Shown here: in pieces, positions 23,780 to 35,788 of the stretch | Layout: every line of letters starts with the position of its first letter | Numbering within the stretch: position 1 is the first letter of the stretch | NCBI RefSeq assembly: GCF_031755915.1 | Contig: NC_083382.1 | Coordinates: forward strand, 2,852,001 to 2,916,000 | Direction of reading: 5' to 3' | Length of the DNA: 64,000 nt | DNA from: Ziziphus jujuba | Lineage: Eukaryota > Streptophyta > Magnoliopsida > Rosales > Rhamnaceae | The notes under the pieces: model-generated | Database searches by the model: none | The model's input: only the letters and a program-made list of their open reading frames with translations | What the model was told of the DNA's origin: nothing | Translations under genes and position numbers: made by a program

Positions 23780-26596
23780 TGTCAGGACCTGTCCAAAATT
23801 CCTCACTGGAACCCTAGATAAGCCCTGATCCCAGGGAAATACCACCGAACCTTCCAATGGAAAATCCGGCAGCACCTTCCCTAAGGGTAAGACTAACCAA
23901 AAATTTCCTGCACTGAAAACACACTTCTATAAACATCCTCTTATTCCTCCCACGTTACTACAAATTGATTCCACAAATTTACAGCACTTCAAAGAATAAC
24001 AGTAACTCAATGCATAATTAATAACTACACGTCCAATACAGTGTACAGAGCATTATACAAATGAATGTGGAATTAATACAATGACAGATAAAGAAGTAAT
24101 ACAGATGAAGAGGAAAAAGGGAAGAAATACTTCTTGGACTTTCGGCAACGAACTGAGACGTTGGGCTCGCCCCGGACGATCAACGTCTCCCAACTTGGAC
24201 CTAGGGGAACGAAATTTAAAAACGTGAGATGCTAATCATCTCAGTGAGTGACCCTATCTACTGAACACCTTTAATATTTATCATATAACGAATAAAGGAA
24301 TTTAATTAATACCAACAATTAGATAGATAATAAATAATAAACAATTGAAGTAATATTTTCTCTCAAAACCCTCACTATTCACTCCGTTGGAAATGTTCCT
24401 CTTTTAAAACATTTTCACAAAACCCGATATTCGTACTTCTCGAAAACCAAGGGATCAATTAATTTAATAAACAAGAGATAAATACCCCAAATATAAATAA
24501 AATGTAATAAAATATAATAAATAATTTTGAATACTTTGGGGTTTGAAATTTCTTTATCCGAAAATTTATACTTGACGCACCACACCATATACCAGTGATG
24601 CCCTCCGATACCCAGCGTCCCGAGCACCGACTGGTAGGAGATTAAAGAGAGAAACTTGCATACGGCACTTCGGCGTCCCGACAGTACCGCTGCTGAAACT
24701 GTCATCCTGGCCAAGGAGGGGGGCGGCTAATGCGCAATATATAAGATTTGCCTACCCTCGGTCTAATGGCAACTCACGGGAGACATAATAACTTGCGCGC
24801 TAAACCACATATACACCAGAACACCAATACTGTATGAGTGCGTCTAAAATAATTACTAAATTAATTATAACCGTACCGTTTTCCAAAATTACCGTAGGAA
24901 ATATACCAATTTTCACATTTACCATCCCACATATTTTCCTTTAACAAACCCGGTACGAAAACATTGATAACGATAAAAATAATTTTTCTCGCAACACGAG
25001 GTCCAACAAATAATATACCAAGGGCATAATTATAAAATTAAACCACCAAATTAAACAAATATTTTCACAAAATATTTAAACCAATTATGCCCAAAAATAA
25101 TAACAAAATCCAGACACAATTAATTTATGAAAATACCTTGCTCATGTGTAATAAATACAATTAAATCACAATAAAATAATAATCGGGAATTTCTTAATGA
25201 TCCCAAATTTCCGTTTAGCACCAATGGGTAAATATATATATAAAATAATTTTTTTTTCCGATTATATTTAAAATACACCACATGAGTATAAATTTCAGAT
25301 ATCAAATTAACACAACATAAATATAATTAATTGCCCAAAATAGTTTTCAAGGTGGGTCACTCACCTGTAGCACGCAATTAAACCATGATCCACCATGGGA
25401 TCAATTCCACGACTCACCCGTGCTCCTAGAACACAATTTACACACAGTTAAATAAATTAATATTTTATTCGGGTAAATAATACCCGGTACCCCGGGGGGT
25501 CAAACACAAACGTTAGGCAAAATTGTTGAATAATATACCGAATCGAAGCTTGTGGAACGAGGATCGCATTACCAATCTCCATCGACCCCAATTCCGCCGA
25601 TGGTGGCCGGAAAGCTTCGGCCGGTCTTAATTCCTTCGCATCTCACAAACCACTTCGAATTTAAACGATTGGAGACCATAATTGAACTCAGAGGACCCAA
25701 AATAGGGGGAAAGGGGTGGCAATTTGGACTGGGCCGGAAATTCAACTCGTCGCCGCCGACTTCACCGGCCTGATCTGGACGCATCGTCGGCCAGCCGGCA
25801 GCCAAATTTGGCTGGTGAGCTAGCTGGCGTGTGGTCTTGGACGGTGGCCGGCATGTGTGGCTTGTGGTGGCCGGAGAAAGATGAACATGGGAGAGAGAGA
25901 GACGGCCGATGGGAAGGAAGAAAGAAGAAGAAGAAGAACAGGCCCCATGGCCTTTTTTCCCACGTGGGGGAAAAGAAAAAAAAGAAAAAAGAAAAGAAAA
26001 AGAAAGAAAAAGAAATAAAAAGAAATAAATTAAAAATAATTAAACAATATTAAAAAAACAATATTATTACATGAAATAATAATAAAATAATATGATATTA
26101 AACATGTTTCACATGTGACATCTCACCATGGTGACACATGGTCACATTTATTAAGTCACACGTGGTACATCGTTACGCGTTTAAAAATAATATTAAAATA
26201 ATACAGTATTTGAAAAACTTTACAGGTCCATAACTTTCAAACCACATGTCCAAATCGGACGTGCCGCTAGTCTATGGACTCGTATCGACGAGAACGTTAC
26301 AACCATACATGATTCAAAGCTCAACTTTGTATGAATAAAAAGTCAACTCCGACACTCCTTGGACAGTTTGGACCTCAACTTGTTTTGCTCATAACTTTCA
26401 AACCGTAGCTCCGTTTTCAACGTGCTACTAGTCTACGAACTCGTGCCAACGTGTACTTCGTAACGGTACCTCAGTCAATCTAGAATTCCATCCGAGTTAA
26501 AAAGTCAACTTTTGACCCCTTCGGTCAACGATCAAAGTCAACGGTCAACGGTCAAAGTTGGAAAATTTCCATTGTACTTTGGGGCGGGGTGTTACA
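23780..26596 (-). mobile_element. LTR-E: solo LTR, minus strand
   Basis: On the plus strand it begins TGTCAGGACC and ends GGGGTGTTACA (2817 bp). The target duplication is ACTAA (23775-23779 and 26597-26601). It has the pyrimidine/CCCACGTGGG type of 5' module (near 25960, plus-strand view) and the 'gccattgg' type of 3' module. It lies between the helical-protein pseudogene and JIP gene 1. Confidence 0.9.
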
Positions 26597-27922
26597 ACTA
26601 AGTTGAACTGATATATTTAAAAATCATAAAAGAAAAAATTTGGGAAAATAGTGTCCTTATTGAAAGGGGAAAACCATCCACTTGATAGGTTTCCATTTTT
26701 ATTTTTTTGTTATTATGTTTATTTTTTTCCCACGTTTCAAACTTTAAATCCTATTTCTAAACCCCCATAGTTTCCAACTAATTTTGCATGCATTCAACCA
26801 TTAAAAAAGATTTAAAAAAAAAACTCTACAAATTCTAAAAATTTCCTAATTTTAGCTTGCGTCTTACATAAGACGCCAAAAATTTGTCCCACATGCATGT
26901 GAGAGGGAGTATGGTGCTCTTAACTGAATTTTTTCCCAAAATTGGAGTCAAATATTCATGGCGTTTGAGATAGCCAAATAGGGAAAAGGGAGGAAAATGG
27001 CAATTGAAAGTACTGGAGGAAGAATGGGTTGGCTTTGCAAAATATGGATATTGATTTGATGGATATGACGGTACTTCCAGTGTATGAAATAGATGTTTAA
27101 TCGGCCCCAGCAAATGCCAATAGCCTAACTTTTTAAAAACATCTACCTATTCTCCAAAGTTGCACTTCCTTCTCTTACAGACCACAAACTGATGAGATTC
27201 ATGTGGGATTGTCATGTATAGGTCTCAGTTAATGTTGGAAAATCTAGTCCTCGCAATCCAAAAAAATAGTACAAGGGTAAATTTTTTTTGCAATGCATAA
27301 ATAACTCTATACATCCCCTGGTGGTGTTTATTTACCAAAAAACCACGGCCAACATTTCCCCACTTTTTCTTCTTTCTGAATTTGAAAACTTATAATTAAG
27401 ATAGTCTAATTTTTACCAGAAAAAAAGAAATAATTAAGATAGCCCAAAAATAAATATAAAAAAAGAAAATATTTACCAAAAATACAAAAACACTTTGAGA
27501 GATTCCTGTATTTACCAAAATACAAAATAGTTTTCTTCGTTTACTTATAATTAACAAAATAGAAATACAAAAAAACTTGGAAATTGAAGATAGACCACAT
27601 CGGTAGGCACGAAGCATTAACCTTATCAGGTTTATTTTTTTGGTAAGGCAAACATTAATCTTATTGGAGTGGAAATCATCCACTTGATAAAGTACAACAT
27701 AATTCTTCCCAAAAAAAAAAACAAAAAGAAAAGTACAAGCACACCTTTTTTTTTTTTTTTTTTTTTTTTTTGTCTTTTTGGTTTTCGTCGACAAAGAAAC
27801 TACATAACACAGTGACAAATATATCATAAATACTGCGTGCCTTGCACTAGCATATTTGCGGCGATCTTATTCTTACACGTACATAAAATAGTACTTAATT
27901 TTGGCAAATTAAGATTATCCAT
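26597..27922. other. Intergenic DNA downstream of JIP gene 1
   Basis: No gene was recognised. A short perfect hairpin, GCGTCTTA-CA-TAAGACGC, lies at 26859-26876. There is a poly-T run at about 27747-27771. Open frames of 92 and 143 codons on the minus strand have no recognisable domain, and the second is rich in homopolymer lysine. Confidence 0.5.
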
Positions 27923-28774
27923 TTATTTAAGGGACTTTTTCTTAGTAGTGACACCCTCCAAGGTCATTATTCCCACAAATTCAGGAGAAGTGCCTTCACC
28001 AATTGTCACATTCGAATGACATCCATTCCAAGTATCCTCATGCCGAGTAGATTGACTTTCCAACAAACCTTTAATATAGTCCCAATGATCAGTTTCATAA
28101 TGGTGACCTTCACGAATTTCAGTATAAGCCTACACACAAATCATAAACAATATTTTTTAGAAAAAAAAATATGAAAAATAAAATTCATCAGCAGATGCCA
28201 AGTTACTATATTATACCGTATTCTCTATTCACAAACATGGATGAAAAATCCATATTTGTTTGTAAGTATAAATTTTTTTTTTTAAAAAAAAAAAAAACAA
28301 TTTTAATAATATTGAAATTTGTTTGTTGTTACTTACATGATTATCACCAATATAAGGAATGCCCCAAGAGAGCATCCAGTCACAGACGACATCGTTATCG
28401 TTGTAGCCGCGGTAGACGATGGCGGATTCCGAACCGGCAAACCAAGAAGGGTGGACATGGAGAAAAGCACCCCACTGCCCATTTTGAATCTTGGCAGGGT
28501 ATGGAGATTCATAGATATGGCCATGCCAGTCTTTTTTGCCGGAATATGTTAAAGTGTCTCCGGTGGCATTGTAAATCATGCACTTTGCGGAGATTCCATT
28601 GCCATACTGTTCCTTAAGGCCATAGACAAAGTTTTTAGCATCCACATCTTTACCACCGGCGTTGATGTATTGGAAAGCCACTTGAGCTTTGAGTTTGCGA
28701 GTTACTTTCTGGCCTGGATAAAGTTCTTGCACAAGCTCGTCGGTCACGGGGTTTCCAAATACGTTGCCTGCCAT
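27923..28774 (-). CDS. 23 kDa jasmonate-induced protein-like (JIP gene 1)
   Basis: This two-exon gene encodes 214 residues. Exon 1 is 28774-28337, the intron 28336-28130 (GTAAGT...TAG, 207 nt) and exon 2 28129-27923, joined in phase 0 between GDNH and AYTEIREG. The protein resembles the barley JIP-23 family as I know it. Shared segments include MAGNVFGNP at the start, YGNGIS, NATGDTLTYSG, DWHGHIYESPYP, QNGQWGAFLHVHPSWFAGS, CDWMLSWGIPYIGDN and, in exon 2, TEIREGHHYE and IGEGTSPEFVG. Length fits the ~23 kDa family. No signal peptide or membrane segment is visible, so it is probably cytosolic. JIP-23 proteins accumulate after jasmonate or stress treatment, but their biochemical role is not established. 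The ATG at 28774 is chosen because it aligns with gene 2. The central region is roughly 85 % identical to gene 2 by eye, while the first ~45 residues differ far more. Confidence 0.9.
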
Positions 28775-28840
28775 AATTTAATTTTATCAAACTGGTAAAG
28801 CAATTAGCTGATATGTTCAATGGCTTGTGAGGAAGCACCT

Positions 28841-28850
28841 TTTTATAATA
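28841..28850 (-). promoter_or_regulatory. TATA box of JIP gene 1
   Basis: On the minus strand the sequence reads TATTATAAAA, about 70 bp upstream of the start codon. The leader would be short. Confidence 0.5.
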
Positions 28851-29199
28851 GAACTGTACATGTGTTTTTTAAGTCAATTTATTTATTTATTTATTTTTCA
28901 TTGTGGAAATATTTATGTTTAGTCATTTCATTTATCTCAAAGTTGAATTTTTTTTTAGGAAATATATGTGTTAAAAGCAGTGGTTAAGCTCTACGGGTTA
29001 GCTCTAAGAAACTTTGACTTCTCGTTTTTTGTTTAAGTAAGAAACTGGACTTTGTATCATGTAAACGACAGTTTGTCTGTAGCTAGACATTGTGGAAAGA
29101 AAATATTCTTTGATTCTTCTCTCTCCAATAATGTAAGAATAAGAATTGATTGTAAATATTTTATTTTCATATTTAATTTAAAAAGATTATTCAATAGGA

Positions 29200-29213
29200 C
29201 ACGTGGTTTGTAA
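29200..29213 (+). promoter_or_regulatory. G-box in shared context, JIP gene 1
   Basis: CACGTGGTTTGTAA lies about 430 bp upstream of the start codon. The matching site of JIP gene 2 reads CACGTGGTTTCTAA (62587-62600). CACGTG is the core bound by MYC2-type bHLH factors in jasmonate responses and also by some bZIP factors. Confidence 0.5.
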
Positions 29214-29504
29214 AATTGTTTTTCAATAGTATTATGCATAAAAATTATTATATATTTACATAATTATACATTTTATTATATATATATTTTTTTGAAAGAA
29301 TGAACTTTAAAAAAAAATTTGTTTTTAAGAAAAAATTCAAATTTTAAACTCTAGACATAAAGAGTCATCTTTAATATGGTGCCTATCTTTTTTTCCTTAT
29401 TACATCTTTGACAAAGGTGTTTAGACATGACACTCTTTTGGTCGAAAAGAAAAATTCATTAAAAGCTAGAATTAGACGGATGCAAAGGCAGCAAATTGAA
29501 TTCA

Positions 29505-29760
29505 CTTAGAGGTTACCTCTTAGAGATCTCTTTGCAATGCAATCTGCTACTTTATTACAAGAATGAGAAATAAAATGACATCTAATAAAATTATCCTTCA
29601 AGCAGTTGATATTTTTTAAAGTTGTTACAAGTTTGTAACAATTATTGTCACCGGTTGAAATCAGACCTTCCTATAAATTAGCACAATCTATTTCTATTTG
29701 GGTTGGGTAAGAACCCCTGCTTCTTCTGGCAACCATCATAGCATAATGAAGAAATTTGTA
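29505..29760 (-). pseudogene. RNase H-like fragment of an L1-type LINE
   Basis: The minus strand encodes phrases such as IRCHFISHSCNKVADCIAKRS and, further upstream, RGSYPTQIEIDCANL followed by a stop. This resembles the C-terminal RNase H (RVT_3) domain found in plant non-LTR retrotransposons, where a 'R..N..AD.LAK' motif is typical. It is truncated and contains a stop codon. No reverse transcriptase domain was seen nearby. Confidence 0.45.
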
Positions 29761-30289
29761 GTTGCTTTTCTAAAGTTATAAATCGTATGTTTAAAATTTA
29801 ATATTAAGAGGGAAATGCCAATTTAAATGTTGGTTTTAATATCTCAAGAGAGCTTGATCCATGGACACAAAGATGCTTGCATCAATTTTGTATTATTTAG
29901 TTTCTCCTTTATTGTAATTTGATTTGAGAGCTTAAAGAGGGAGGTCTCTGATTGTTTTCTTTAACAGTATCAAAATTATAAGAAGCTTTTAATGATGTGT
30001 ATTACATTAATAATATTTAAGAATATCTATATGATATAAAAATTAATATTATTTAAATCAAAATGATATAAATATATAATTAATTTTTTTTCAATATAAC
30101 ATTATATATGGTTATTAACTATTTCATATATTTTATGAAATTTCTTTTGTTTATGAAAAAAAAATAATTTTTTTTTTTTTGAATCTTGTTTTTCAAGAAA
30201 CTTCGCAGTAATAGATACAGCCATCGAAAATATTCTAATAATGTGACGGTTTGGAACAGAGATAGATATAAATCTCACGTGGTGGACAC

Positions 30290-30960
30290 ATAACATGTTA
30301 AATAATCTCGTTCTGCCGCGTGCAAGCCGTGTTTTAGACATTTTGTTTTGGCTTTCCTAGCCAGCCGACCACCCCTACGTGTACTGGACCGACCAATTAA
30401 AAAAAAGGTAGGGACCAACTTCATACATGTCAGAAGAAAATATTAATAATAATAACTGTGTGGCTGTTAGTTTTTCAGCAGTAATTTGCTTACGTCCTTC
30501 TCCTAGTTTCTGTCGACAATTGAAAGTTAATGAAACTCGTGTCCCATGAACGGGTTTCAATAACTTATAAATCTCCAAAAACTGTTTTTTTTTTTTTTTT
30601 AAATAATATATATACGGATAAATTATATCGTACACAAAATATTGCTCAGCTAAGAGATAAATAAAAGTCTGTAAGTTATAATACACACTAAAATATATAT
30701 ATATATATATATATTCTCGCTTTGGTTTTGTCCATACTTTATGGGGACCAATCGGCATGGAAGCTCATCCATTTATGACTTAACAAAATTCGACAACGTC
30801 AGGAAAAAATTAAAATCAATAAACTGAAAAATGGACCGCTCTGCATGGTAGCTTTTGTCCATTTTAGGGTCAAGGCTAGAGGACCATTATGCAAATAAAT
30901 CACGTTTTGTATTTTTGTTTTTGTCCATCCTAATGCGAGAGGACCACTTTACGTTCACCC
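30290..30960. repeat. JIP-associated upstream block, degenerate copy
   Basis: It contains 'gccgtgttttagacattttgttttggctttcctagcc', matching 62670-62710, followed by GTTTTTGTCC phrases and three 'ggacca...ggaagct' motif copies (30745, 30835, 30940). A G-box (CTCACGTGG, about 30277) precedes it. A (TA)n run lies at about 30693-30712. No coding sequence is present. Confidence 0.45.
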
Positions 30961-31129
30961 AATTAACAAGACGGACAAGATAGATATCTATTCATCAATT
31001 TGGAAGGAAGTGTTAGCATGAGCTGTTAAAAATTACTAGTTGGCTATAGCTTGATTGTATGAATATTTTGTATAGAGTAATTGTAAGAATTTATTATAAT
31101 TACTATTTTGTTTTCTTTTGTATCTTTAG

Positions 31130-31400
31130 ATACCTCCTTGCCAGGGAAGAATGTTTTATTTGAAAATATTATTTGAAATTTTTTAGTGGTCCACTTATAA
31201 ATAGATAATGCAATGCTTCGCTCTTATTCGTGTTTCACATTTTTGCTCCATTAATATCTCTAATTTATTCATTGCCAGAGAAGAATAATTTATTGAAAAT
31301 TATTATTTGAAAATTTTTAGTGGTTCTAGTTACAAATAGATAATGCAATGCCCTGTTTTTATTTGTGTCTCATTTTTTTACTCCATCGATATCTCTAATT
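31130..31400. repeat. Tandem duplication, 134-bp period
   Basis: Two copies start at GCCAGGGAAGAAT (31140) and GCCAGAGAAGAAT (31274). Both continue with 'attatttgaaa.tttttagtggt' and 'aaatagataatgcaatgc'. There is no gene. From 31400 to 32139 I see AT-rich DNA with no feature I can name. Confidence 0.65.
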
Positions 31401-32139
31401 TATCCATTGTATTTTAGATAATATAATATTTTTGTTCCAGATTCATTTAACTTTAAAATTCTTTCAAATCCTGAAACCAATCATTCTAAATCATTATCTT
31501 TCCACACCCAAACGATATAGAATTGAATATCATATAACCTTTGCCAATAAAATAGTTTGTCAATGCTTTATATTTGCCTACATTTACCATGGCAGTGTCA
31601 CACAGTTTTGTCCTTGGTTATCACTCTCCAATTTTTTATTCATTGGTCTTAATTCATTTTACAGATAAACCTTGAATCCATATATACTTGTGAGGGAAAA
31701 TATGATATTCTCAAATTATTGAAGATTTGTTCTAACTATAAAATAAACAAGGATAAATCTATGTTAATAACTTGCAAACAGATACATATACATTAATTAT
31801 ACATGTTTATATATGTTCAGAAGCAACAAGAAGCTAACAATTTGCTCATAGATAAGGAAAAGTGTAAATTAATTAATTTGTAGTTGGCCTTTTATGAACA
31901 AACAAATAAATCTCACGGAGTCATGCATGGTCTCTCATGAACTACTTGAAGTAAAAACATTATTCTTACAAGGACCGACCATCCATTTCCTTATATGGTG
32001 AAAGAAATATGAAGTAATTTCTTCCATTTCAAGAAGCCTATTAATTAAATGCTTAACGGTTTGGTGGGGAATTAATATTGCTTCTGTCATTGGGATGTTT
32101 ACACCAATTCAAACGTGTATAAGCATTCAGATCATGACA

Positions 32140-32290
32140 AGGAAGGTTGGCTTAGTGGTAAATCTTTTCCATCTGTACACTTGAAGTCTGAGAGTTCAAA
32201 TCATTGCTTCCACCTTCTTAATTTAGAAAATATTGTAATCATGGCCAAGAAAACAAAAGAAAAAAAAAAGACTAGTCTCTGCTTAAGAAA
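32140..32290 (+). mobile_element. tRNA-derived SINE-like unit
   Basis: A perfect pol III box A (TGGCTTAGTGG, 32148-32158) is followed 45 nt later by a weaker box B (AGTTCAAATCA, 32193-32203, 8 of 11 consensus positions). An A-rich tail lies at about 32255-32275. It does not fold as an intact tRNA, so a SINE or decayed tRNA copy is more likely than a functional tRNA. Confidence 0.45.
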
Positions 32291-32359
32291 TTGTAAAGCA
32301 TGATTATTTTTGTGGCACAAAAATAACTCAATACCAAAAGCCTATAAAAAGATATTTTC

Positions 32360-32600
32360 CCCCCATTTTCTTTTTTGCGAATACTAGCTGTTAAAGCTGT
32401 TTTTTGCCGACTACAATGCAACCTGGTGCCTCCCTCAGCAAAATTAATTAATATATTAATTAACAAATTGTCATATTATATAATATAATTGGGACCTCTA
32501 AGGCCTGGTTTGATGTCCATGGACCATGGCCCCAAGGTTTGGGTCGACTGGGGTGGCCTTGCCCTTATGGGTTTACCAGGTTGGGCTTAAGAGCAGGTGG
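32360..32600. repeat. Flanking repeat, copy 1 of 2
   Basis: This segment shares long phrases with 33040-33260, including CCTCCCTCAGCAAAATTAA, AAATTGTCATATTAT, and CAAGGTTTGGGTCGACTGGGG followed by CCTTGCCCTTATGGGT. Weaker relatives lie near 55205-55290 and 60500-60590. The repeat is associated with JIP relics. Confidence 0.6.
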
Positions 32601-32755
32601 AATAATATATTTTACATAAATGACGACGGTTTCTAATGCTTGATATCTTCTTCTTCTTCTTTTTCTATTTTTTTTTCATTTTATTTTATCGGGTTTGGAT
32701 TAAGAATATTTGATAACATATATAAAAAAGATTAAATAACATAGATTATGGTGTA

Positions 32756-32870
32756 GTTACAGGCTTAGTCCAGTGGTATCACTGAAGTGTATCTTCAGAT
32801 CTAATACCTATATAAAAAATCCCTTTCTCACTGGTATTGTAATAAAATAAATAAATAAATAAAAACATAG
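32756..32870 (+). mobile_element. Second SINE-like unit with (AAAT)n tail
   Basis: A box A-like TAGTCCAGTGG (32766-32776) matches the pol III consensus at 10 of 11 positions. The expected box B region is degenerate. The unit ends in AATAAATAAATAAATAAAAA, as many plant SINEs do. Confidence 0.35.
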
Positions 32871-33039
32871 ATTATGGGCCTCAACATCAATTAAATATAT
32901 TACTACTTGGGAAAAAGAATAAATAAATAAAGTCAGATTTATTGCTAAAAGAAAATTATTTATTAACAAGTCCCACCGAATTGAACAAAACATCTAAATT
33001 GATTCCGAAGAGTATAATTCCAAGGAGGCTCGGAGCTTC

Positions 33040-33260
33040 TTTTTTGTGAACATTGGCTACTACAGCTTTGTACCCAATATAGTACAACCTCGTTCCTCCC
33101 TCAGCAAAATTAAAATTTAATTTACTATCAAATTGTCATATTATCTAATTTAATTCGAGCCTTTGAGGCCAAGTTTTGATACTTATGGACCAGGGCCTCA
33201 AGGTTTGGGTCGACTGGGGTCACCTTGCCCTTATGGGTCTGTCAGGTTGCCCTTATGAGC
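33040..33260. repeat. Flanking repeat, copy 2 of 2
   Basis: It is homologous to 32360-32600. A JIP exon 2 relic begins 45 bp further on, which suggests that the repeat travelled with JIP gene duplications. Confidence 0.6.
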
Positions 33261-33304
33261 TATGCACGAAAATATTATTACTGGTGAGTAGGAAATTAAT
33301 CATC

Positions 33305-33385
33305 CGGTTGAAAGTGAACATGACATCCATTCCAAGCATCTTCATGTTTAGTGGAAATAAAACTTTAATGTATAGGCCTACAGAA
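33305..33385 (-). pseudogene. Relic of JIP-23-like exon 2
   Basis: The plus-strand phrase ATGACATCCATTCCAAG, followed by 'atcttcatgttt', matches the complementary strand of exon 2 in both intact genes (near 28017 and 61759). Only about 80 bp remains, with internal deletions. It cannot encode a protein. Confidence 0.6.
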
Positions 33386-33679
33386 TAGACAAAAAATTAA
33401 AAGAATTAAATATAAAATTCATAACTAGCTGCAAAAAATTATAAACAAATTATTAGATATAGCTACATATACATATCAAATTTATTTCCTAACTGTTATT
33501 GTTAAGTTTTTTGAATTAGTAGTAATTAAGATGATATCAAACTTTAAAATCTTATATATTTAAAGTCATGTCATACTATCACTCATTTAAAAAAGTTAAT
33601 GCTTATAAATACTAAGATAACCTAGGAGAATATTAGACATAACTAAATATACATATTACAATGTTAGACATATAGTTTT

Positions 33680-33714
33680 TTCTTCTTCTTCTTCTTCTTC
33701 TTCTTCTTCTTCTC
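33680..33714. repeat. (TTC)n microsatellite
   Basis: About eleven TTC/CTT units in a row. Confidence 0.9.
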
Positions 33715-33825
33715 TTTTGGTGATTCTTTTAGACATATAGTTGAACAAGAGAAAAACTGGAAAACAATTTATTTAAAGGTGTGTAGAATGTGTAATTGAG
33801 GAAATCACGAATATGTAAAAAACAG

Positions 33826-34202
33826 GGTGGAGCTAGAAAAATAGCAATGTGGGGCCAAGATATTTAAAAAAAATAGAAAAAAAACTTTACTGAATAAAAT
33901 TATGTCTATTTATATAAATAATTATATATAAACAAGTAATATAAAATATTTATCATTTTTTATATGCTAAATTAAATAGTTAACATATGAAGAGCAAACA
34001 AAACGATGTTACCACCAAAATATATATATATATATATATTAATTGAAATTTAAAAAAAAAAATTGATGGTCTTCTCTCTCTCTCTGGTTTTCTTTTTTAT
34101 TCTCTCTCTGGTTTTCTTTAATAAAAAACTTATATGGAGATATCTTTTGGTTCCAATTATATATTATTCCTAAAAGTATCGTTTCCTAATCGATCAATAT
34201 CA

Positions 34203-34251
<49 letters not shown>

Positions 34252-35674
34252 TTTGAAAGATTGGTATCATTTTTTTGGGAGCAAAATTGAATAATCAATA
34301 TCATGCAATTAAAGAATATGAAATTCCTTTAGATAATATCAGGTAACCCTCATATTATATATTGCAAATAAAAAATATAGAAATTTTTTTTAGTACTCCT
34401 AGAGTATTGTACAGCCGGATACACTTCCAAATGATTCGTAGATTATTTTTCACAATAGATAACAGGTCATTCTCTATAATTACAACCTATTTCTCTCCCA
34501 AACATGGTTCCCTCATCTCTCATTCTCATTTAGCAACCAATTGTCTCTCTTCTGCAACCAAACGTATTTTCTTATAAATCGAATCGAAAAACAATAGAAA
34601 TCCTACTATCAGTTTTCTCTATCGCGCCTACTTCTTCCATACACAAAATAAAAAATGCACAACCCAGATCATCTCAATGTGCTCTTACTCTTTTTTTATT
34701 TAAAAAAAAAAAGAAATAGTCAGAGAGCAAACTTCTTTCAATAACAGCAAGATGAAAGTCTTATAGATTAAACAAATTTTTTTCTTTTCTTTTATTATTA
34801 TTATTATTATTATTTGTTTTTTGGCTAAAGGTCAACGGAATAATGTAAAAATGGAAGTTCAAAAATCTCAAAAACTAATAGTATTAGATCTTTGTTTAAA
34901 TAATTAAAAAATTGAATTTCCTTTTAAGAAAATACAGTAAACATCCTTAGAGAACAAATATGACAAACAGGTATTGATGAATGGATGGGTCATGTTCCAC
35001 TATTTTGTGGAAGAGAAAGAGCTAAGTCTTAACTCCTTTTAAAAATTATGAGAGGTGGTGGTGCCAGATCTGTTTGTGGAAGAGAGAGAGCAAGTCTTAC
35101 CGCCTTTTGTAAATTTATGAGAGATGGTGATTTCAAATCTTATTTTGGGCACACTTTTTATGGTTAGTCGGTGTAGAAGAAAAAGGATTTGCATGAGGAT
35201 TCTAACTTTTCATTGCAAATGAAAGAGAGTAAAGGCTGTGATTAAGTAGTATTTGGGAGAAAGAAGCTGATATTGAAGAAAATGACCTATTATCTGATGT
35301 GGAAAAATAAAGCATATGGCAACAAATGATTTGAAAGAGTATCCAGATGTACGATACTCTAAAAGTATTAGAAATTTTTCCAAAGATTAAAATAAAAACC
35401 CTTCCAATTATAAATAGTTATGGTATAAATGTACTTCGATATCAAAATTTGCATTAAAAGTCCTAAATTATTAAAATCAAAAAAATAATTAACTTATAAT
35501 TTGATTATCTTAACCTTATTATTATTATTATTATTTTGTGTGTGGGGGGCGTGCAAAATTCTATTTTCTAAAGAATTAACTAAATTTTTCTCTAAAACAT
35601 TAAACTATATATATGTAATTAAAATTTTCAAAAATCTTAGGGGGGCCATGGCCATTTCAGGCCCCTAAGCTACC
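33826..35674. mobile_element. Candidate non-autonomous TIR element
   Basis: The left end GGTGGAGCTAG and right end CTAAGCTACC are imperfect inverted repeats. The left end continues with 'tggggccaagat' and the right end is preceded by GGGGGGCCATGGCC. I recall similar end pairs as dispersed repeats in plant genomes, but I cannot name the superfamily. No transposase is visible. The interior is AT-rich and includes a long (AT)n run at 34204-34246. No clear target duplication was found. Confidence 0.25.
34204..34246. repeat. (AT)n microsatellite
   Basis: A run of about 21 AT units. Shorter TA runs occur at 1052-1073, 12472-12500, 34020-34040, 50343-50362 and 57964-57985. Confidence 0.9.
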
Positions 35675-35788
35675 TTAATAAAGCAAAATAATTGATAGAA
35701 ATAATTATGAAATTAATTAATTTTTCATAATTGATTATGTTGATCTTTTAATTTTGACCCCAATATTGGCAAATCTTCAATTAGATAT

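Noticed and set aside
27396..27827. Minus-strand open frame of 143 codons next to JIP gene 1
   Set aside because: It contains a poly-lysine homopolymer run and no recognisable domain, and it lies in the downstream flank of the gene.
28229..28336. Read-through of JIP gene 1 exon 1 beyond GDNH
   Set aside because: This is intron. A consensus GTAAGT donor is present and exon 2 continues the family sequence in phase.
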